From an uncultured Lysobacteraceae bacterium (lineage in GTDB: Bacteria > Pseudomonadota > Gammaproteobacteria > Xanthomonadales > Rhodanobacteraceae), in contig CAMLLF010000239.1 of NCBI GenBank assembly GCA_946480705.1, positions 1-6,466 on the forward strand: a DNA stretch of 6,466 nt, written 5' to 3'. Within the stretch, counting starts at the first letter, position 1. Each line of letters starts with the position of its first letter. The translations under genes and the position numbers were made by a program. Shown piece after piece: positions 6,219 through 6,466 of this stretch. The notes beneath the pieces were generated by a model. The model saw nothing but the letters and a program-made list of their open reading frames with translations, did not search any database and was not told the DNA's origin.

Positions 6219-6466
6219 GAGCTGCAGCCGCAGGTTGTTCAGCTCCGCGCGCAGCAGGCTCCGCTCGAGCGCCGCCGCGCGCCGCTCGCGCTCGCGCTGC
6301 GCGAGCACGCTCTCCGCCAGCGCGAGCAGCGCGAGCGTGGCCACGAAGAACACCGCGTCCGTCGCTCCCTCGTACGCGTAGCGCGCCGGCGTGAACGACC
6401 AGTCGTAACCGCGAAGGCCTAACGACGGGCCGAGCGCGGCGCGCACCGCGATCATCGCCGTCGTGT
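6213..6466 (-). pseudogene. LytS/YehU-type sensor histidine kinase fragment, cut before the HFLFN box
   Basis: This ~84-residue fragment continues past the window edge, since the frame is open to 6466. It shows the end of a multi-helix membrane domain (ATDAVFFVATLALLALAESV, ~6306-6365), a charged coiled-coil-like connector (AQRERERRAAALERSLLRAE) and then LNNLRLQLQP. In the His_kinase family (LytS, YehU, AlgZ types) this is followed directly by HFLFN, whose histidine is the phosphoacceptor. Here the next codons read VGDRGGL and then an arginine-rich tail that is just the chorismatase gene in the wrong frame, ending at 5451. Phosphoacceptor and ATP-binding domains are thus lost. The apparent ATG at 6455-6453 is probably internal, because membrane helices should precede it. 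Confidence 0.75.

Noticed and set aside
5451..6455. A 334-codon - strand frame read as one histidine kinase-like protein.
   Set aside because: Only its first ~81 residues resemble a histidine kinase. The rest is the chorismatase gene in the wrong frame and gives an arginine-rich nonsense tail.

Overview
This is a GC-rich chromosomal window with no phage, insertion-sequence or CRISPR signature. The helicase sequence, a small four-cysteine protein and an XanB2-like chorismatase suggest a gammaproteobacterium of the Xanthomonadales/Lysobacterales type. That placement is from remembered family resemblance only. Both ends of the window fall inside genes, so it may be a short contig.

Left end (1-1277, + strand): the C-terminal ~424 residues of DNA helicase II (UvrD), with motifs IV, V and VI and the C-terminal Tudor-like region. 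Convergent to it, on the - strand at 1361-1597, is a 78-residue protein with four N-terminal cysteines and a lysine/arginine-rich tail. It has a good ribosome binding site.

Centre (1733-3763, - strand): a 676-residue membrane-anchored Hanks-type Ser/Thr protein kinase. It has a complete N-terminal catalytic domain, one membrane segment, a long Thr/Pro/Ala linker and a C-terminal alpha/beta domain predicted to be periplasmic. A clear rho-independent terminator (1680-1703) follows it. A 357-bp divergent intergenic region (3764-4120) separates it from a polytopic membrane protein of 502 residues (4121-5629, + strand) with a GT-C-like layout.

Right end (5534-6466, - strand): two gene remnants are joined. 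The window edge carries a LytS/YehU-type sensor histidine kinase fragment that stops exactly where its phosphoacceptor HFLFN box should begin. In a different frame, the sequence continues as the C-terminal ~225 residues of a chorismatase (FkbO/Hyg5/XanB2 family) that lacks its N-terminal part. The junction lies within about 6203-6218. It is either a real deletion that ruined both genes or an assembly/amplification chimera, and the sequence alone cannot decide.

The genes do not form one operon. The most notable intact item is the kinase with its probable periplasmic sensor or envelope domain. The most anomalous item is the histidine kinase/chorismatase junction. I did not find convincing evidence of a wholly new multi-gene system.
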